Shown here: positions 28,077 to 36,925 of the stretch, one piece after another
Position numbering within the stretch: position 1 is the stretch's first letter
Layout of the letters: every line of letters starts with the position of its first letter
NCBI RefSeq assembly: GCF_029961185.1
Contig: NZ_JASBQQ010000002.1
Span: forward strand, 1 to 64,000
Origin: Albidovulum aestuarii
Lineage (GTDB): Bacteria; Pseudomonadota; Alphaproteobacteria; Rhodobacterales; Rhodobacteraceae
Reading direction: 5' to 3'
DNA: 64,000 nucleotides
Made by a program: the position numbers and the translations under genes
Notes under the pieces: model-generated
The model's input: only the letters and a program-made list of their open reading frames with translations
Database searches by the model: none
Told to the model about the DNA's origin: nothing

Positions 28077-28874
28077 ATGCGCCAGATGAGCATAGGGCTT
28101 CAATTCGACCGGATCGGCCGGATGATCGCCGCCGAAGGGACTTCAGACTTTCCGAAATGCCTTGCAGAGTTCCTGCGGACGGTCGCAACCTATGATTTCA
28201 CGGTCATGTTCAGCTATCGCGGTGCTGCGCGGCCGCTTGACCTGTTCGACGACTTTCCGAGCAAGAAACGGGCGGTCTTCGTCACCGACTATCAGGCGGG
28301 GCCCTACATGCTCGACCCATTCTATCTCGCTGCGACGAAGCCGGTCGATCCGGGGCTTTATCGGATGCGCGACCTCGCGCCCGACCGCTTTTATCAGGGC
28401 GAGTACTTCCGCAGCTACTATGTTCAAACCGGGCTCGCCGAAGAGATTGGCTTTTTTATAGATGCCGGTCGCGGGGCCGTCGTCGTCGTTTCACTCATGC
28501 GTGCGAAGAAAGTCTTCTCGGCCAAGGAATTCGCCGCGATACAGCGCGCCTGGCCGATTGTGGAAGCTGCCTGCGCGCGCCACTGGGCCGACATCTCCGA
28601 TCAGTTCAAAACTGAAGGCGCGGCAGATGCCGACGCGGCAGATGGACAGATCGAACGCACCTTCCAACGTTTCGGGGACGGTCAATTGACGCCACGCGAA
28701 CGTGAGGTCGTCGAATACACACTCAAGGGTTATTCAGCCGAGGCGATCCGGCAGGTTCTGGGCATCTCATCGGGCACGGTGCGCATACACCGGCGCAATA
28801 TCTACGCCAAACTTGGCATCAGTTCTCAGGGAGAGCTGTTTGCACGGTTCATTGACACTTTGATCAAGACGTAA
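28077..28874 (+). CDS. LuxR-family regulator divergent from the Pot-type operon
   Basis: The 265-residue protein has an N-terminal sensory region of about 180 residues rich in aromatics (DFTVMFSYRG, FYQGEYFRSYYVQTGLAEE) and a C-terminal LuxR HTH (about 200-262: LTPREREVVEYTLKGYSAEA, then SSGTVRIHRRNIYAKLGI). The sensory region does not obviously match the acyl-homoserine-lactone domain of LuxR, and no luxI-type synthase is nearby. It is probably the ligand-responsive regulator of the divergent potADBC-SDR operon. Confidence 0.87.
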   Translation: MRQMSIGLQFDRIGRMIAAEGTSDFPKCLAEFLRTVATYDFTVMFSYRGAARPLDLFDDFPSKKRAVFVTDYQAGPYMLDPFYLAATKPVDPGLYRMRDLAPDRFYQGEYFRSYYVQTGLAEEIGFFIDAGRGAVVVVSLMRAKKVFSAKEFAAIQRAWPIVEAACARHWADISDQFKTEGAADADAADGQIERTFQRFGDGQLTPREREVVEYTLKGYSAEAIRQVLGISSGTVRIHRRNIYAKLGISSQGELFARFIDTLIKT

Positions 28875-29188
28875 AGTGGCATGAAGCCAACAAAGGCGTC
28901 ACATCGGTCAGAGGAAGTCTCGGCTGACTGAGGCGGGGGTTGGGACCAACAGGTACCCGCGCCATCCCATCGGAGCGACAGAGATGATCGGCGGTCACTC
29001 GCCCGCCAGGTACTCGTGTCATCAATGTCCGCTCCGGCAGCTGCTCCTTGGCAATGCCGCACTCGTGGGAAATGCCCGCTTTCCTGAACAAACGGACCGT
29101 TTTCGACGTGCGAGTTTAGGCTGCCCGCACGGTTTCAACGCATGATCGGAGAACGCGGCCCCCGATGAGAGGGCCGCGATAATCGGTG
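28875..29188. other. Intergenic gap between convergent genes
   Basis: No gene is supported in these 314 bases between the LuxR-type gene and the end of the flavin monooxygenase gene. The only clear structure is the hairpin at 29154-29178. Confidence 0.5.
29154..29178. terminator. Hairpin downstream of the flavin monooxygenase gene
   Basis: CGCGGCCC (29154-29161), a 9-base loop and GGGCCGCG (29171-29178) form a perfect 8-base-pair stem 11 bases beyond the stop of the minus-strand gene. It is a plausible terminator, although no T-run follows. Confidence 0.5.
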
Positions 29189-30988
29189 TCAGCCGAGGTG
29201 GTGCACCTCCTGCAGTCCATAGACTGGTGTCGGGATACCCCCCATACGCGCCTTGATCTGTAGCGACAGGAACTGCGAATAGTGCCGCGACTGGTGCAGG
29301 TTGCCGCCATGGAACCACAGCGCCTCCTGCTGGGTCGGCTTCCACATGTTGCGCTGCTCCCCCTCCCAGGGCCCCGGGTCCTTGGTCGTATCCGATCCCA
29401 GACCCCAGACCTTGCCGACCTTGTCGGCCATCTCCTGCCCCATCAGGTCGGCCACCCAGCCGTTCATCGAATTGTAGCCGGTCGCATAGACGACGAGGTC
29501 AGCGTCCAGATGCGTGCCGTCATCAAGGTTAACGCCGGTCTCATCCAGGCTGACCACCTGGCCGCGCTTAAGCTTGATCTCGCCGTCGATGATCAGCTGG
29601 CTCGCACCCACGTCGATATAGTAGCCCGACCCGCGGCGCAGGTACTTCATGAAGAGGCCGGAGTCGTCGTCGCCCCAGTCCAGCCAGAAACCCGCCTTCT
29701 CAAGTCCAGCATAGAAATCCGCATCGCGCTTCTTCATCTCGGCATAGGCCGGGATCTGGAATTCGTGCAGGATACGGTAAGGCAGCGAGGCGAAGATCAG
29801 GTCGGCCTTCTCGGTCGTGACACCATTGCGCACCGCCTCCTCCGAATAAAGCGCGCCCAGCCCGACATCCATCAATGTGTCCGACCGCACGATATGGGTG
29901 GACGACCGCTGCACCATAGTGACGTCGGCATCATGCTCCCAAAGCGCCGCCGCAATGTCGTGGGCGGAGTTGTTCGACCCGACGATGACGCATTTCTTGC
30001 CGGCATATCTGTCGGGCCCGGGATGTTGCGAGGAGTGGTGCTGAACGCCCCTGAACTTGTCCATGCCCGGAAATGTCGGAATACGCGCCTTGCCGGACAT
30101 GCCCGTGGCCATGACGAGTTGCTTCGGCCGCAGCACAACCTCCTTGCCATCGCGGTCCACCACGACGGTCCATTCCTTCGTCTTCTCGTCATAGGTCGCG
30201 GACTTGGCGGTGGTCTTCGACCAGTAGTTCAGCTCCATCACCTTGGTGTACATCTCAAGCCAGTCGCCGATCTTGTCCTTCGGCGCAAAGATCGGCCAGT
30301 TCTCTGGGAACTTGATGTAGGGCAGATGGTCGTACCAGACCGGGTCATGCAGGCAGAGCGACTTGTAACGCTTGCGCCAGCTGTCACCGGGCCGATCATT
30401 GCGTTCGACGATGATCGTCGGCACGCCAAGCTGGCGAAGCCGGGCGCCAAGGGCGATGCCGCCCTGCCCGCCGCCGATGATGAGGCAATAGGGCTGCGTC
30501 TTGTAGCCGAGTTCCGCCGCCTCCTTCTCGCGCTCCTCTTTCCAGGTGGTGCGGTTCTTGCCCGCCCCGTGCTTGGCGCCGAGCGGGCGGCCCAACCCTT
30601 TCGGTTCCTCATGGCCCTTCAGTTCCGCCATCGTCGTCAGGAGCGTCCAGATCTTGCCGTCCCTCAGCCGGATCAGCCCGTAGCCGCGCGCCACATCGGT
30701 CTCGAAGCTGATCCACGCCGTCGTCACGCCGCCATCCTCGGTCGGCACTTCCCCCTCGGCGATCTGCCAGTTGCGCGGCCTGGTCGTGGCAAGCTGATGT
30801 TTCAGCATGTCCTCGACACCATCCGGCCCCTCCACCGTCTTGATGTTCCATGTGAAGGTGACAAGGTCGCGCCAGTAGCTGTCATTCAGGAACATCGCCT
30901 TCGCTGCGGCAACGTCCCCGGCCTCCAGCGCGGCCCCGAAATCGTCCAGAAACGCCTGCGTTTCTCCGGCTATTGTTGAATCGAGCAT
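29189..30988 (-). CDS. SnoaL-fused flavin-dependent monooxygenase (YUCCA-like FMO)
   Basis: The 599-residue protein joins an N-terminal SnoaL/NTF2-like domain (about 5-125, DDFGAALEAGDVAAAKAMF) to a class B flavin monooxygenase. FAD site IIGGGQGGIALG starts at 170, the FMO-type FRGVQHHSSQH at 312-322, the NADPH site VIVGSNNSAHD at 334-344 and the late ATGYNS. It would use NADPH, FAD and oxygen to oxygenate a soft nucleophile or ketone; plant YUCCA-type FMOs convert indole pyruvate to indole acetate. GGGAGG precedes the ATG. A palindrome and an AcoR-like regulator lie directly upstream. Confidence 0.9.
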   Translation of the reverse strand: MLDSTIAGETQAFLDDFGAALEAGDVAAAKAMFLNDSYWRDLVTFTWNIKTVEGPDGVEDMLKHQLATTRPRNWQIAEGEVPTEDGGVTTAWISFETDVARGYGLIRLRDGKIWTLLTTMAELKGHEEPKGLGRPLGAKHGAGKNRTTWKEEREKEAAELGYKTQPYCLIIGGGQGGIALGARLRQLGVPTIIVERNDRPGDSWRKRYKSLCLHDPVWYDHLPYIKFPENWPIFAPKDKIGDWLEMYTKVMELNYWSKTTAKSATYDEKTKEWTVVVDRDGKEVVLRPKQLVMATGMSGKARIPTFPGMDKFRGVQHHSSQHPGPDRYAGKKCVIVGSNNSAHDIAAALWEHDADVTMVQRSSTHIVRSDTLMDVGLGALYSEEAVRNGVTTEKADLIFASLPYRILHEFQIPAYAEMKKRDADFYAGLEKAGFWLDWGDDDSGLFMKYLRRGSGYYIDVGASQLIIDGEIKLKRGQVVSLDETGVNLDDGTHLDADLVVYATGYNSMNGWVADLMGQEMADKVGKVWGLGSDTTKDPGPWEGEQRNMWKPTQQEALWFHGGNLHQSRHYSQFLSLQIKARMGGIPTPVYGLQEVHHLG

Positions 30989-31096
30989 TGTCTTCCTCCC
31001 TGAACCCGTTTCGGCGACAGGCTGGCAGAGAGCGAGACTTCATCAAACGGAATTGCGGATGCGCCACGACGAAAGTCTCATGCGCCGCACACCGAC

Positions 31097-31110
31097 GTTG
31101 CGCGCGCAAC
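31097..31110. promoter_or_regulatory. 14-base palindrome GTTGCGCGCGCAAC
   Basis: A perfect palindrome lies between the AcoR-like regulator gene and the monooxygenase gene (109 bases before its start), flanked on both sides by ACCGAC. A wider GAGACTT/AAGTCTC inverted pair lies at 31034-31040 and 31073-31079. These are candidate operators for the adjacent Fis-type regulator. Confidence 0.5.
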
Positions 31111-31134
31111 ACCGACGCAACAAAACGCCGCTCT

Positions 31135-32868
31135 TTAGTGTGGTGGCGTCAGCCCCGCCTTGCGGACTCGCCGCAACACCGTCGAGCGGTTGACCTGCAG
31201 TCGACGCGCGGCCTGCGCCATGTTCCAGCCGACGGCGGTCAAGACCGCCTCGAGGTCGTCGTCGGGTTCGGTCTTCTCTGACTTGCGGACGGTCGGCTGC
31301 GGCAGGTCAGGAAGGTCGATGACCGGGCTTTCCACAAGCACAGTCGCAACATCCAGCACGCGTTCCAGTTCGCGGATATTGCCGGGCCAGTCGCGCACCT
31401 GAAGCTCGGCCCGTGCCGAGGGCGTCAGCGTGTGGTCGGGGTGGGATCGCATCAGCCGGTCGATCAGCCAGCCGAAATCGGCCCTAAGCCGCAGCGGCGG
31501 CAATTCGAATGTCGCCCCGGCCAACCGGTAGAAAAGATCCGTGCGGATCCTGGAGGATAGTGCCGCAGGTGTCGCGCGGCTTGACGAGATCACCCGGATA
31601 TCCGGGCGCCGGTCCATGAGGTCAAGAAGTGCGGCTTGCGCTTCTGACGAAAGCTCCTCGACTCCGCGCAGCAACAACGTGCCGGATGCGTCCGCGGAAA
31701 GACCGGTGATCGATCCCGGCGTCGAACACCGCACGGCATGCAGTTCCCGCGCCTCGGGGCCGCTGACATGGATGGCCCGCGCCAGCCGTTCCTTGCCGGT
31801 CCCGGATTCACCGCATAGCAAAAGCGGCACCGACGTAGCGACAAGCCGCGCGATCTGGGCAAGGATGCGCTGCATGGCCGGGTCGCTGCCCGCGAAATTC
31901 GCCAGCGGCGCTGGCAGGGCATTGGATCTCGCCCGCGGTAGAACCGGCCGCGTCTGCGGCGCGATCGCATGCCCAAAGAGCGTGCGCCCATCCCTGAGAT
32001 GCACCACCCGTTCCTCGGTCGGCTGGCCGCGCATCAGGTTCGGCAGATCGTCGAGCGACAGGTCGAACACTTCCTCGATGCGCCGTCCAACAAGTGTCCC
32101 ACTCCCATCCGGCAGAAGTGCGCGCAGCGCACCCCGCGTCATGCCGACGATGTTGCCAGACTCGTCCAGTGCGACTGCCGCATCGGGATCAACTTCCAGA
32201 AACTCGGGCGAGGCCGAGAACCGCAACACCCAGTCGCGCCGCGTCATGGCCATGAGGTTGGCCATCTCCACCCGACGCGCCGAGGCGGTGACGAGGCTCA
32301 TGGCCAGGTTCTGCGAGGCCTTCGGCGACGGTGAACGCAGGAGCGAGATGTCGAGAACCGCCGCCAGTTGCCCGCGCGTGTCGTAGATCGGCGCGGCCGT
32401 ACACGACAATGGCGTATGGGCAAGACCGAAATGGTCAGTCTGATGGATCGTGATCGCCTCGCCTGTCACGATGCACGACCCGACGCCGCAGGTACCCGCA
32501 AGATCCTCGCTCCAGTCCGAGCCCAGATACAGGCCCGCTTTGCGCAGGTCATCCTCAAAGCGCGGATCGCCGAAGAAGTCGACGCAGACGCCCTTGGCAT
32601 CGGCCAGAAGCAGAACATAGTTCTGCCCGGCAACCTGCCGGAACAGCGCCTGAAGGCCAGAACGCGCGGTGGCGATCAGCCGCTCCGCCTGTTCGCGGTG
32701 CTCCCTCAGCTTGCCCTCCGTAACGATATGGGCCGGATCGGGGCGGGCCGGGTCCATCCCGTAGGTCTCGACGCAGCGCCGCCAGCTTTCAGCGACGGTT
32801 GCGTCGCGCCCCGTCGCTTGACCCAGCAAGACCCGCTCGATCTCCGTTACGTGCTCCTGATCGCCCAC
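31135..32868 (-). CDS. AcoR-like regulator with degenerate AAA+ domain
   Basis: The 577-residue protein has a GAF domain (about 75-190, GTCGVGSCIVTGE), a PAS-like segment (about 215-300), an AAA+ remnant (about 325-500) and a Fis HTH (about 538-572, GWNMAQAARRLQVNRSTVLR). Walker A is intact (GESGTGKE, 353-360) and RTDLFYRL is kept, but the segment between residue 380 and the Walker B strand is about 25-30 residues too short: the GAFTGA loop that contacts sigma-54 is missing, and Walker B reads LLLRGVEEL, without its aspartate. It therefore probably works without sigma-54. It is upstream of the monooxygenase gene, same strand. Confidence 0.87.
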   Translation of the reverse strand: MGDQEHVTEIERVLLGQATGRDATVAESWRRCVETYGMDPARPDPAHIVTEGKLREHREQAERLIATARSGLQALFRQVAGQNYVLLLADAKGVCVDFFGDPRFEDDLRKAGLYLGSDWSEDLAGTCGVGSCIVTGEAITIHQTDHFGLAHTPLSCTAAPIYDTRGQLAAVLDISLLRSPSPKASQNLAMSLVTASARRVEMANLMAMTRRDWVLRFSASPEFLEVDPDAAVALDESGNIVGMTRGALRALLPDGSGTLVGRRIEEVFDLSLDDLPNLMRGQPTEERVVHLRDGRTLFGHAIAPQTRPVLPRARSNALPAPLANFAGSDPAMQRILAQIARLVATSVPLLLCGESGTGKERLARAIHVSGPEARELHAVRCSTPGSITGLSADASGTLLLRGVEELSSEAQAALLDLMDRRPDIRVISSSRATPAALSSRIRTDLFYRLAGATFELPPLRLRADFGWLIDRLMRSHPDHTLTPSARAELQVRDWPGNIRELERVLDVATVLVESPVIDLPDLPQPTVRKSEKTEPDDDLEAVLTAVGWNMAQAARRLQVNRSTVLRRVRKAGLTPPH

Positions 32869-33312
32869 GCCGTCCTCCGTATGCTGCGATGGCTAGCTTA
32901 GCACGGGTTCTGCGATCCAAAACACGTCACCTTCGGTCATTCCCTCCCGGACGGGAATGCCCTTACTAAAACGGCACGACATTATGTTGAGGAAACGGCG
33001 GTCTGAGAACGGCGAACAAACTAAACAAACCCGAACAGATGGTTCAGAAGCTTCCGCGGGTTCATGTGCTTGACCTCTATCCACCCTCCTTATCATCTCC
33101 GGATAGTACCACGCGCGGTAGTGTGCCTTTATTTCCGTGCCCATTGCGGAGCATGGTCAGGACTTTGGCGGGATCTGGTCTCAGCACGGGGGCCGAGCGG
33201 CGGTTCGGCATGAGTGGTCCGTTGGACCGTTGCTATGACAAAACCGGTGCCATTGCGAACTGACCGGGCATGATTGCGCTATCAGCGTGTATGCCTGGAG
33301 CAGATCAAGCTT
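32869..33312. other. Intergenic region, no confident gene
   Basis: These 444 bases separate the AcoR-like regulator from the end of frcR, both on the minus strand. Short open frames on both strands show no ribosome binding sites or family motifs. No clear hairpin with a T-run was seen. Confidence 0.4.
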
Positions 33313-34542
33313 TCAGCTTGGTCCCCGCCCCGACCTTGCCGATAGCCCGGCATTGGTGTTCAGAAAGAATTGCGCAAAAACCGGATTGCTCGCGGCGCCG
33401 ATGCTTCTTGCGTTTTCACCGACGCTGCCGGCTTCGATCCGGGGTTTGATCAGGCCGCGTGTATCCTGGTTCTCGATGTATCGCCGCACCCTTTCGACGA
33501 GTTCGCCGCGCACTTCTGACGGAAACGCGCCGTCGATCACGATGGCTTCGAAGTCGATGACCGAGCAGATCGACAGTGACGCCTTCGCGAGTTCTTGGGC
33601 CGTTTCGCCGATCCATGGCGTCACGTACCGGGTAAGAGTGCTCCAGTTCTGCGGACGCTGCCACATCACTTGCGGGTCGAGCCCGGCCTCGATCAGGCGC
33701 GCTTCGAGAAGATGCAGGGAGGCGACGTCTATCAGTTGCTTGCTTTCACCAAGGGGACTCGTGGTTCGCATTGACCCAAGGGCACCAGCATTCCCCTGAT
33801 TGCCTTCAAAAACGGTGCCGTTCAGGGCAATGCCACCACCGATGAACGAACCGATAAAGAAATAGGCATAGTCACGAAACTCCTTGCCGCGACCATAGAG
33901 CTGTTCTGCGTGACAGCCGGCAGTCGCGTCGTTGACCACGAAAACCGGAAGGTCCGAAAATTCCAAGACTTCGGCAACAAAGTCTATGTCTTTCCAGGAC
34001 CGGAAACTCTCGGCCGCCGGCCCCGTCAGATCGTGCCATCGCCAGAGTTCAAAGGGCGTGCCGATCCCGATGCCACATATCCGGGCCCGCACATTTTCAG
34101 ACTCTGCCTCAAGTATGCGATCTAACCCGTTCTTCAGAAACCCAAAAACGGCGTCCGGAAAGGGATAGTCGTAAGAGGTGAACAATTGCTGCCTCGGTTT
34201 TCCCGAAAAATCCATGAGCAACAGTTCCGCGCTGCGTCGCCCGATCTTCATTCCGATCGAAAACACGCCATCGGGATTAAGCTCCATCGGGATCGAAGGC
34301 TTGCCGACCTTGCCACGAATAGGATCACCGCGCCTGATGATCCCGTCACTTTCCAACTCGCGAAAGATGATCGAGATGGTCTGCGGTGAAAGCCCGGTAA
34401 GGCGCGCCACATCTGCGCCCGGGGTCGGTCCATAGCGTTGCAGAACGGAAAGGATCAGACGCTCGTTATGGTCGCGTACGCCGCGCTGATTCACGCCGCC
34501 GGTCAGTCTGATCATCGATTCCCCGTACATCGGACTGACCAT
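33313..34542 (-). CDS. frcR: ROK-family repressor of the fructose locus
   Basis: The 409-residue protein has an N-terminal MarR-like HTH (about 20-80, VARLTGLSPQTISIIFRELE) and a C-terminal ROK sugar-binding domain with the glycine-rich EGNQGNAGALG. The classical ROK zinc motif CxCGxxGC is not present. ATG at 34542 is preferred (AGAGG five bases upstream) over GTG at 34548. It is divergent from frcB, as in the frcRBCAK locus of Sinorhizobium meliloti, whose genes encode fructose uptake. The AT-rich repeat at 34578-34610 is its likely operator. Confidence 0.86.
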   Translation of the reverse strand: MVSPMYGESMIRLTGGVNQRGVRDHNERLILSVLQRYGPTPGADVARLTGLSPQTISIIFRELESDGIIRRGDPIRGKVGKPSIPMELNPDGVFSIGMKIGRRSAELLLMDFSGKPRQQLFTSYDYPFPDAVFGFLKNGLDRILEAESENVRARICGIGIGTPFELWRWHDLTGPAAESFRSWKDIDFVAEVLEFSDLPVFVVNDATAGCHAEQLYGRGKEFRDYAYFFIGSFIGGGIALNGTVFEGNQGNAGALGSMRTTSPLGESKQLIDVASLHLLEARLIEAGLDPQVMWQRPQNWSTLTRYVTPWIGETAQELAKASLSICSVIDFEAIVIDGAFPSEVRGELVERVRRYIENQDTRGLIKPRIEAGSVGENARSIGAASNPVFAQFFLNTNAGLSARSGRGPS

Positions 34543-34577
34543 AGACACCTCTGCTTCCCCTTTAAACTATGGACTTT

Positions 34578-34610
34578 TCAATTAATAAATCAAGTTTATT
34601 TATTTATTGA
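34578..34610. promoter_or_regulatory. AT-rich inverted repeat, likely FrcR operator
   Basis: TCAATTAATAAA (34578-34589) and TTTATTTATTGA (34599-34610) form an inverted repeat with one mismatch pair around a 9-base spacer in the frcR-frcB divergent region. ROK repressors favour such TTTATT/AATAAA half sites. It ends in TTGACA (34607-34612), which could be the frcB -35 element, so occupancy would block transcription. Confidence 0.55.
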
Positions 34611-34720
34611 CAGAAGTGGAGGAATCGCGCTTTCTTATGGGCGACCCGCACCAGACCACTTAGGGGGACCGGGGCGGGACGTCCGGCTAATAAAGCGACA
34701 CAAACGCACGGGAGGACCAA

Positions 34721-35740
34721 ATGAAAAGACTTCTGACACTTGGCGCATCCGCCACAGCCATCGTCATTGCCGCAACTTCGGCACAGGCCGCTGGAGAAAC
34801 CGTCTGCCTGATCACGAAAACGGACACGAACCCCTTCTTCGTAAAGATGAAGGAAGGCGCCGAAGCCAAGGCGACAGAGCTTGGGATGACGCTGAAATCA
34901 TTTGCCGGCAAGATTGACGGCGACCATGAAACCCAGGTGCAGGCGATTGAGACCTGCATTCTCGATGGGGCGAAGGGCATCCTGCTGACCGCATCGGATA
35001 CCAGTTCCATCGTCCCCGCCGTTCAGCAGGCGCGGGATGCAGGTATTCTGGTCATCGCGCTCGACACGCCGCTTTCCCCGATTGACGCGGCCGATGCCAC
35101 CTTCGCGACCGACAACTACAAGGCTGGCCTTCTGATCGGCCAGTGGGCGAAAGCGAAGCTGGGCGATGCCGCTGCCGAGGCCAGGATCGCGACGCTTGAC
35201 CTGAATGTCAGCCAGCCGACGGTCGATGTCCTGCGCAATCAGGGCTTCCTTGAAGGCTTTGGCGTCGACCTCGCCGACCCCAACGTCATCGGCGACGAAA
35301 CGGACCCGCGCCTTGTCGGCAGCGATGTAACCGACGGCAACGAAGAAGGCGGACGCCGCGCGATGGAGAACCTTCTCGCCAAGGACCCGACGATCAACGT
35401 CGTGCACACGATCAATGAACCCGCCGCAGCCGGTGCCTATGAGGCCCTCAAGGCGATCGGGCGTGAGAATGATGTGCTTATCGTCTCGGTCGATGGCGGC
35501 TGCCCCGGCGTTCAGAACGTCGAGGCCGGGGTCATCGGCGCGACCAGCCAGCAATATCCGCTGCTGATGGCGTCGCTCGGCGTGGAGGCGGTGAAGAAGT
35601 GGGCCGACGAAGGCGCCAAGCCGGAAAACACCCCCGGCAAGGATTTCTTCGACACCGGCGTCGCGCTGATCACCAATGAGCCCGCCGACGGCGTCGAGTC
35701 TATCTCGGTCGCCGAGGGGCTGAACCTCTGCTGGGGCTGA
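34721..35740 (+). CDS. frcB: Fructose-type ABC transporter substrate-binding protein
   Basis: The 339-residue product has a signal peptide (cleavage after AQA near residue 26) and a Peripla_BP_4 fold. Its start [18 protein letters not shown] and the stretches [14 protein letters not shown] and [13 protein letters not shown] are closely similar to FrcB of rhizobia, as I recall it. FrcB binds fructose, and also ribose and mannose, in S. meliloti. GGGAGGACC precedes the ATG. A hairpin follows the gene before frcC, which may keep frcB message more abundant. Confidence 0.92.
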   Translation: MKRLLTLGASATAIVIAATSAQAAGETVCLITKTDTNPFFVKMKEGAEAKATELGMTLKSFAGKIDGDHETQVQAIETCILDGAKGILLTASDTSSIVPAVQQARDAGILVIALDTPLSPIDAADATFATDNYKAGLLIGQWAKAKLGDAAAEARIATLDLNVSQPTVDVLRNQGFLEGFGVDLADPNVIGDETDPRLVGSDVTDGNEEGGRRAMENLLAKDPTINVVHTINEPAAAGAYEALKAIGRENDVLIVSVDGGCPGVQNVEAGVIGATSQQYPLLMASLGVEAVKKWADEGAKPENTPGKDFFDTGVALITNEPADGVESISVAEGLNLCWG

Positions 35741-35755
35741 TCTGCCGAGACCAGA

Positions 35756-35780
35756 TCGGAGGCGCTTCAAGCGCCTCCGA
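35756..35780 (+). terminator. Hairpin between frcB and frcC
   Basis: TCGGAGGCGC, loop TTCAA and GCGCCTCCGA form a perfect 10-base-pair stem 16 bases after the frcB stop. No T-run follows, so it is more likely an mRNA-stabilising or partial-termination element than a full terminator. Confidence 0.6.
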
Positions 35781-35854
35781 AACGCTAAGGAAACTCCCGT
35801 TTATCCGTTAGACTTACCGCGCGGCGGATCCGTCCGTCTGCGAAAGGGGGCAGA

Positions 35855-36925
35855 ATGTCTGGTGCGAACCAAAACAGCGACACGTTCGAAGCTGCGGCCG
35901 ACCGAACCGAGGCGGTTGCCCATTTCGGAAACCAGCGGCGCGGATTTATCGGGCAGTTGCAGCATATCCTGCATGTGAACTCATCTTTCGTGCCCATGAT
36001 TGTGCTGGTCGCGGCGATCCTGATCTTCGGTCTTTTGCTCGGGTCGAAGTTCTTCTCTCCCTTTGCTCTAACCCTCATCCTGCAACAGGTGCAGATCGTC
36101 GGCATTGTCGCCGCCGCCCAAAGCCTCGTGATCCTGACCGCAGGCATCGACCTCAGCGTCGGCGCGATCATGGTGTTTTCGTCGGTAATCATGGGGCAGT
36201 TTACATTCCGATACGGGATCCCTGCCCCGGTCTCGGTACTGTGCGGTCTCGGCTGCGGCATATTGATTGGCGCACTCAATGGCTGGCTGGTCAGCCGGGT
36301 CAAACTGCCACCGTTCATCGTTACGCTGGGCATGTGGCAGATCGTTCTTGCGACGAACTTTCTTTATTCCGCGAACGAGACGATCCGCAGTCAGGACATT
36401 GAGGCCAATGCACCGTTCCTTCAGTTCTTTGGCGCCAAGTTCAACGTCGGTGGTGCGGTTTTCACCGTCGGCGTGGTCTTCATGCTGGTTCTTGTTGCCG
36501 TTCTCTCCTACGCGCTTCGCCACACGGCATGGGGCCGTCATGTCTATGCGGTCGGCGATGATCCTGAGGCTGCGGAACTGTCCGGGGTCAATGTGCATCG
36601 CACCCTGATGTCGGTTTACATGCTGTCCGGGCTCATATGCGCCTTCGCGGGTTGGGCATTGATCGGGCGTATCGGTTCGGTCTCTCCGACGTCGGGTCAG
36701 CTTGCGAATATCGAAAGCATCACCGCAGTTGTGATTGGCGGCATATCTCTCTTTGGCGGTCGCGGTTCGATCCTAGGCTCGCTCTTCGGCGCATTGATCG
36801 TCGGGGTCTTCACGCTGGGGCTCAGACTTCTTGGCGCGGACGCGCAATGGACCTTCCTTCTTATCGGCCTTCTCATCATCGCCGCTGTTGCGGTCGACCA
36901 ATGGATCAGAAAGGTATCGGCATGA
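35855..36925 (+). CDS. frcC: Fructose-type ABC transporter permease
   Basis: The 356-residue membrane protein belongs to the RbsC/FrcC family: VILTAGIDLSVGAIM, the family loop RHTAWGRHVYAVGDDPEAAELSGV and the late GGISLFGGRGSILG. About nine to ten segments follow an N-terminal cytoplasmic stretch of about 45 residues. GGGGG precedes the ATG at 35855. It overlaps frcA by four bases. Confidence 0.93.
   Translation: MSGANQNSDTFEAAADRTEAVAHFGNQRRGFIGQLQHILHVNSSFVPMIVLVAAILIFGLLLGSKFFSPFALTLILQQVQIVGIVAAAQSLVILTAGIDLSVGAIMVFSSVIMGQFTFRYGIPAPVSVLCGLGCGILIGALNGWLVSRVKLPPFIVTLGMWQIVLATNFLYSANETIRSQDIEANAPFLQFFGAKFNVGGAVFTVGVVFMLVLVAVLSYALRHTAWGRHVYAVGDDPEAAELSGVNVHRTLMSVYMLSGLICAFAGWALIGRIGSVSPTSGQLANIESITAVVIGGISLFGGRGSILGSLFGALIVGVFTLGLRLLGADAQWTFLLIGLLIIAAVAVDQWIRKVSA

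Noticed and set aside
29282-30979. A 565-codon plus-strand frame
   Set aside because: Antisense shadow of the flavin monooxygenase gene, whose FAD and NADPH motifs are intact.
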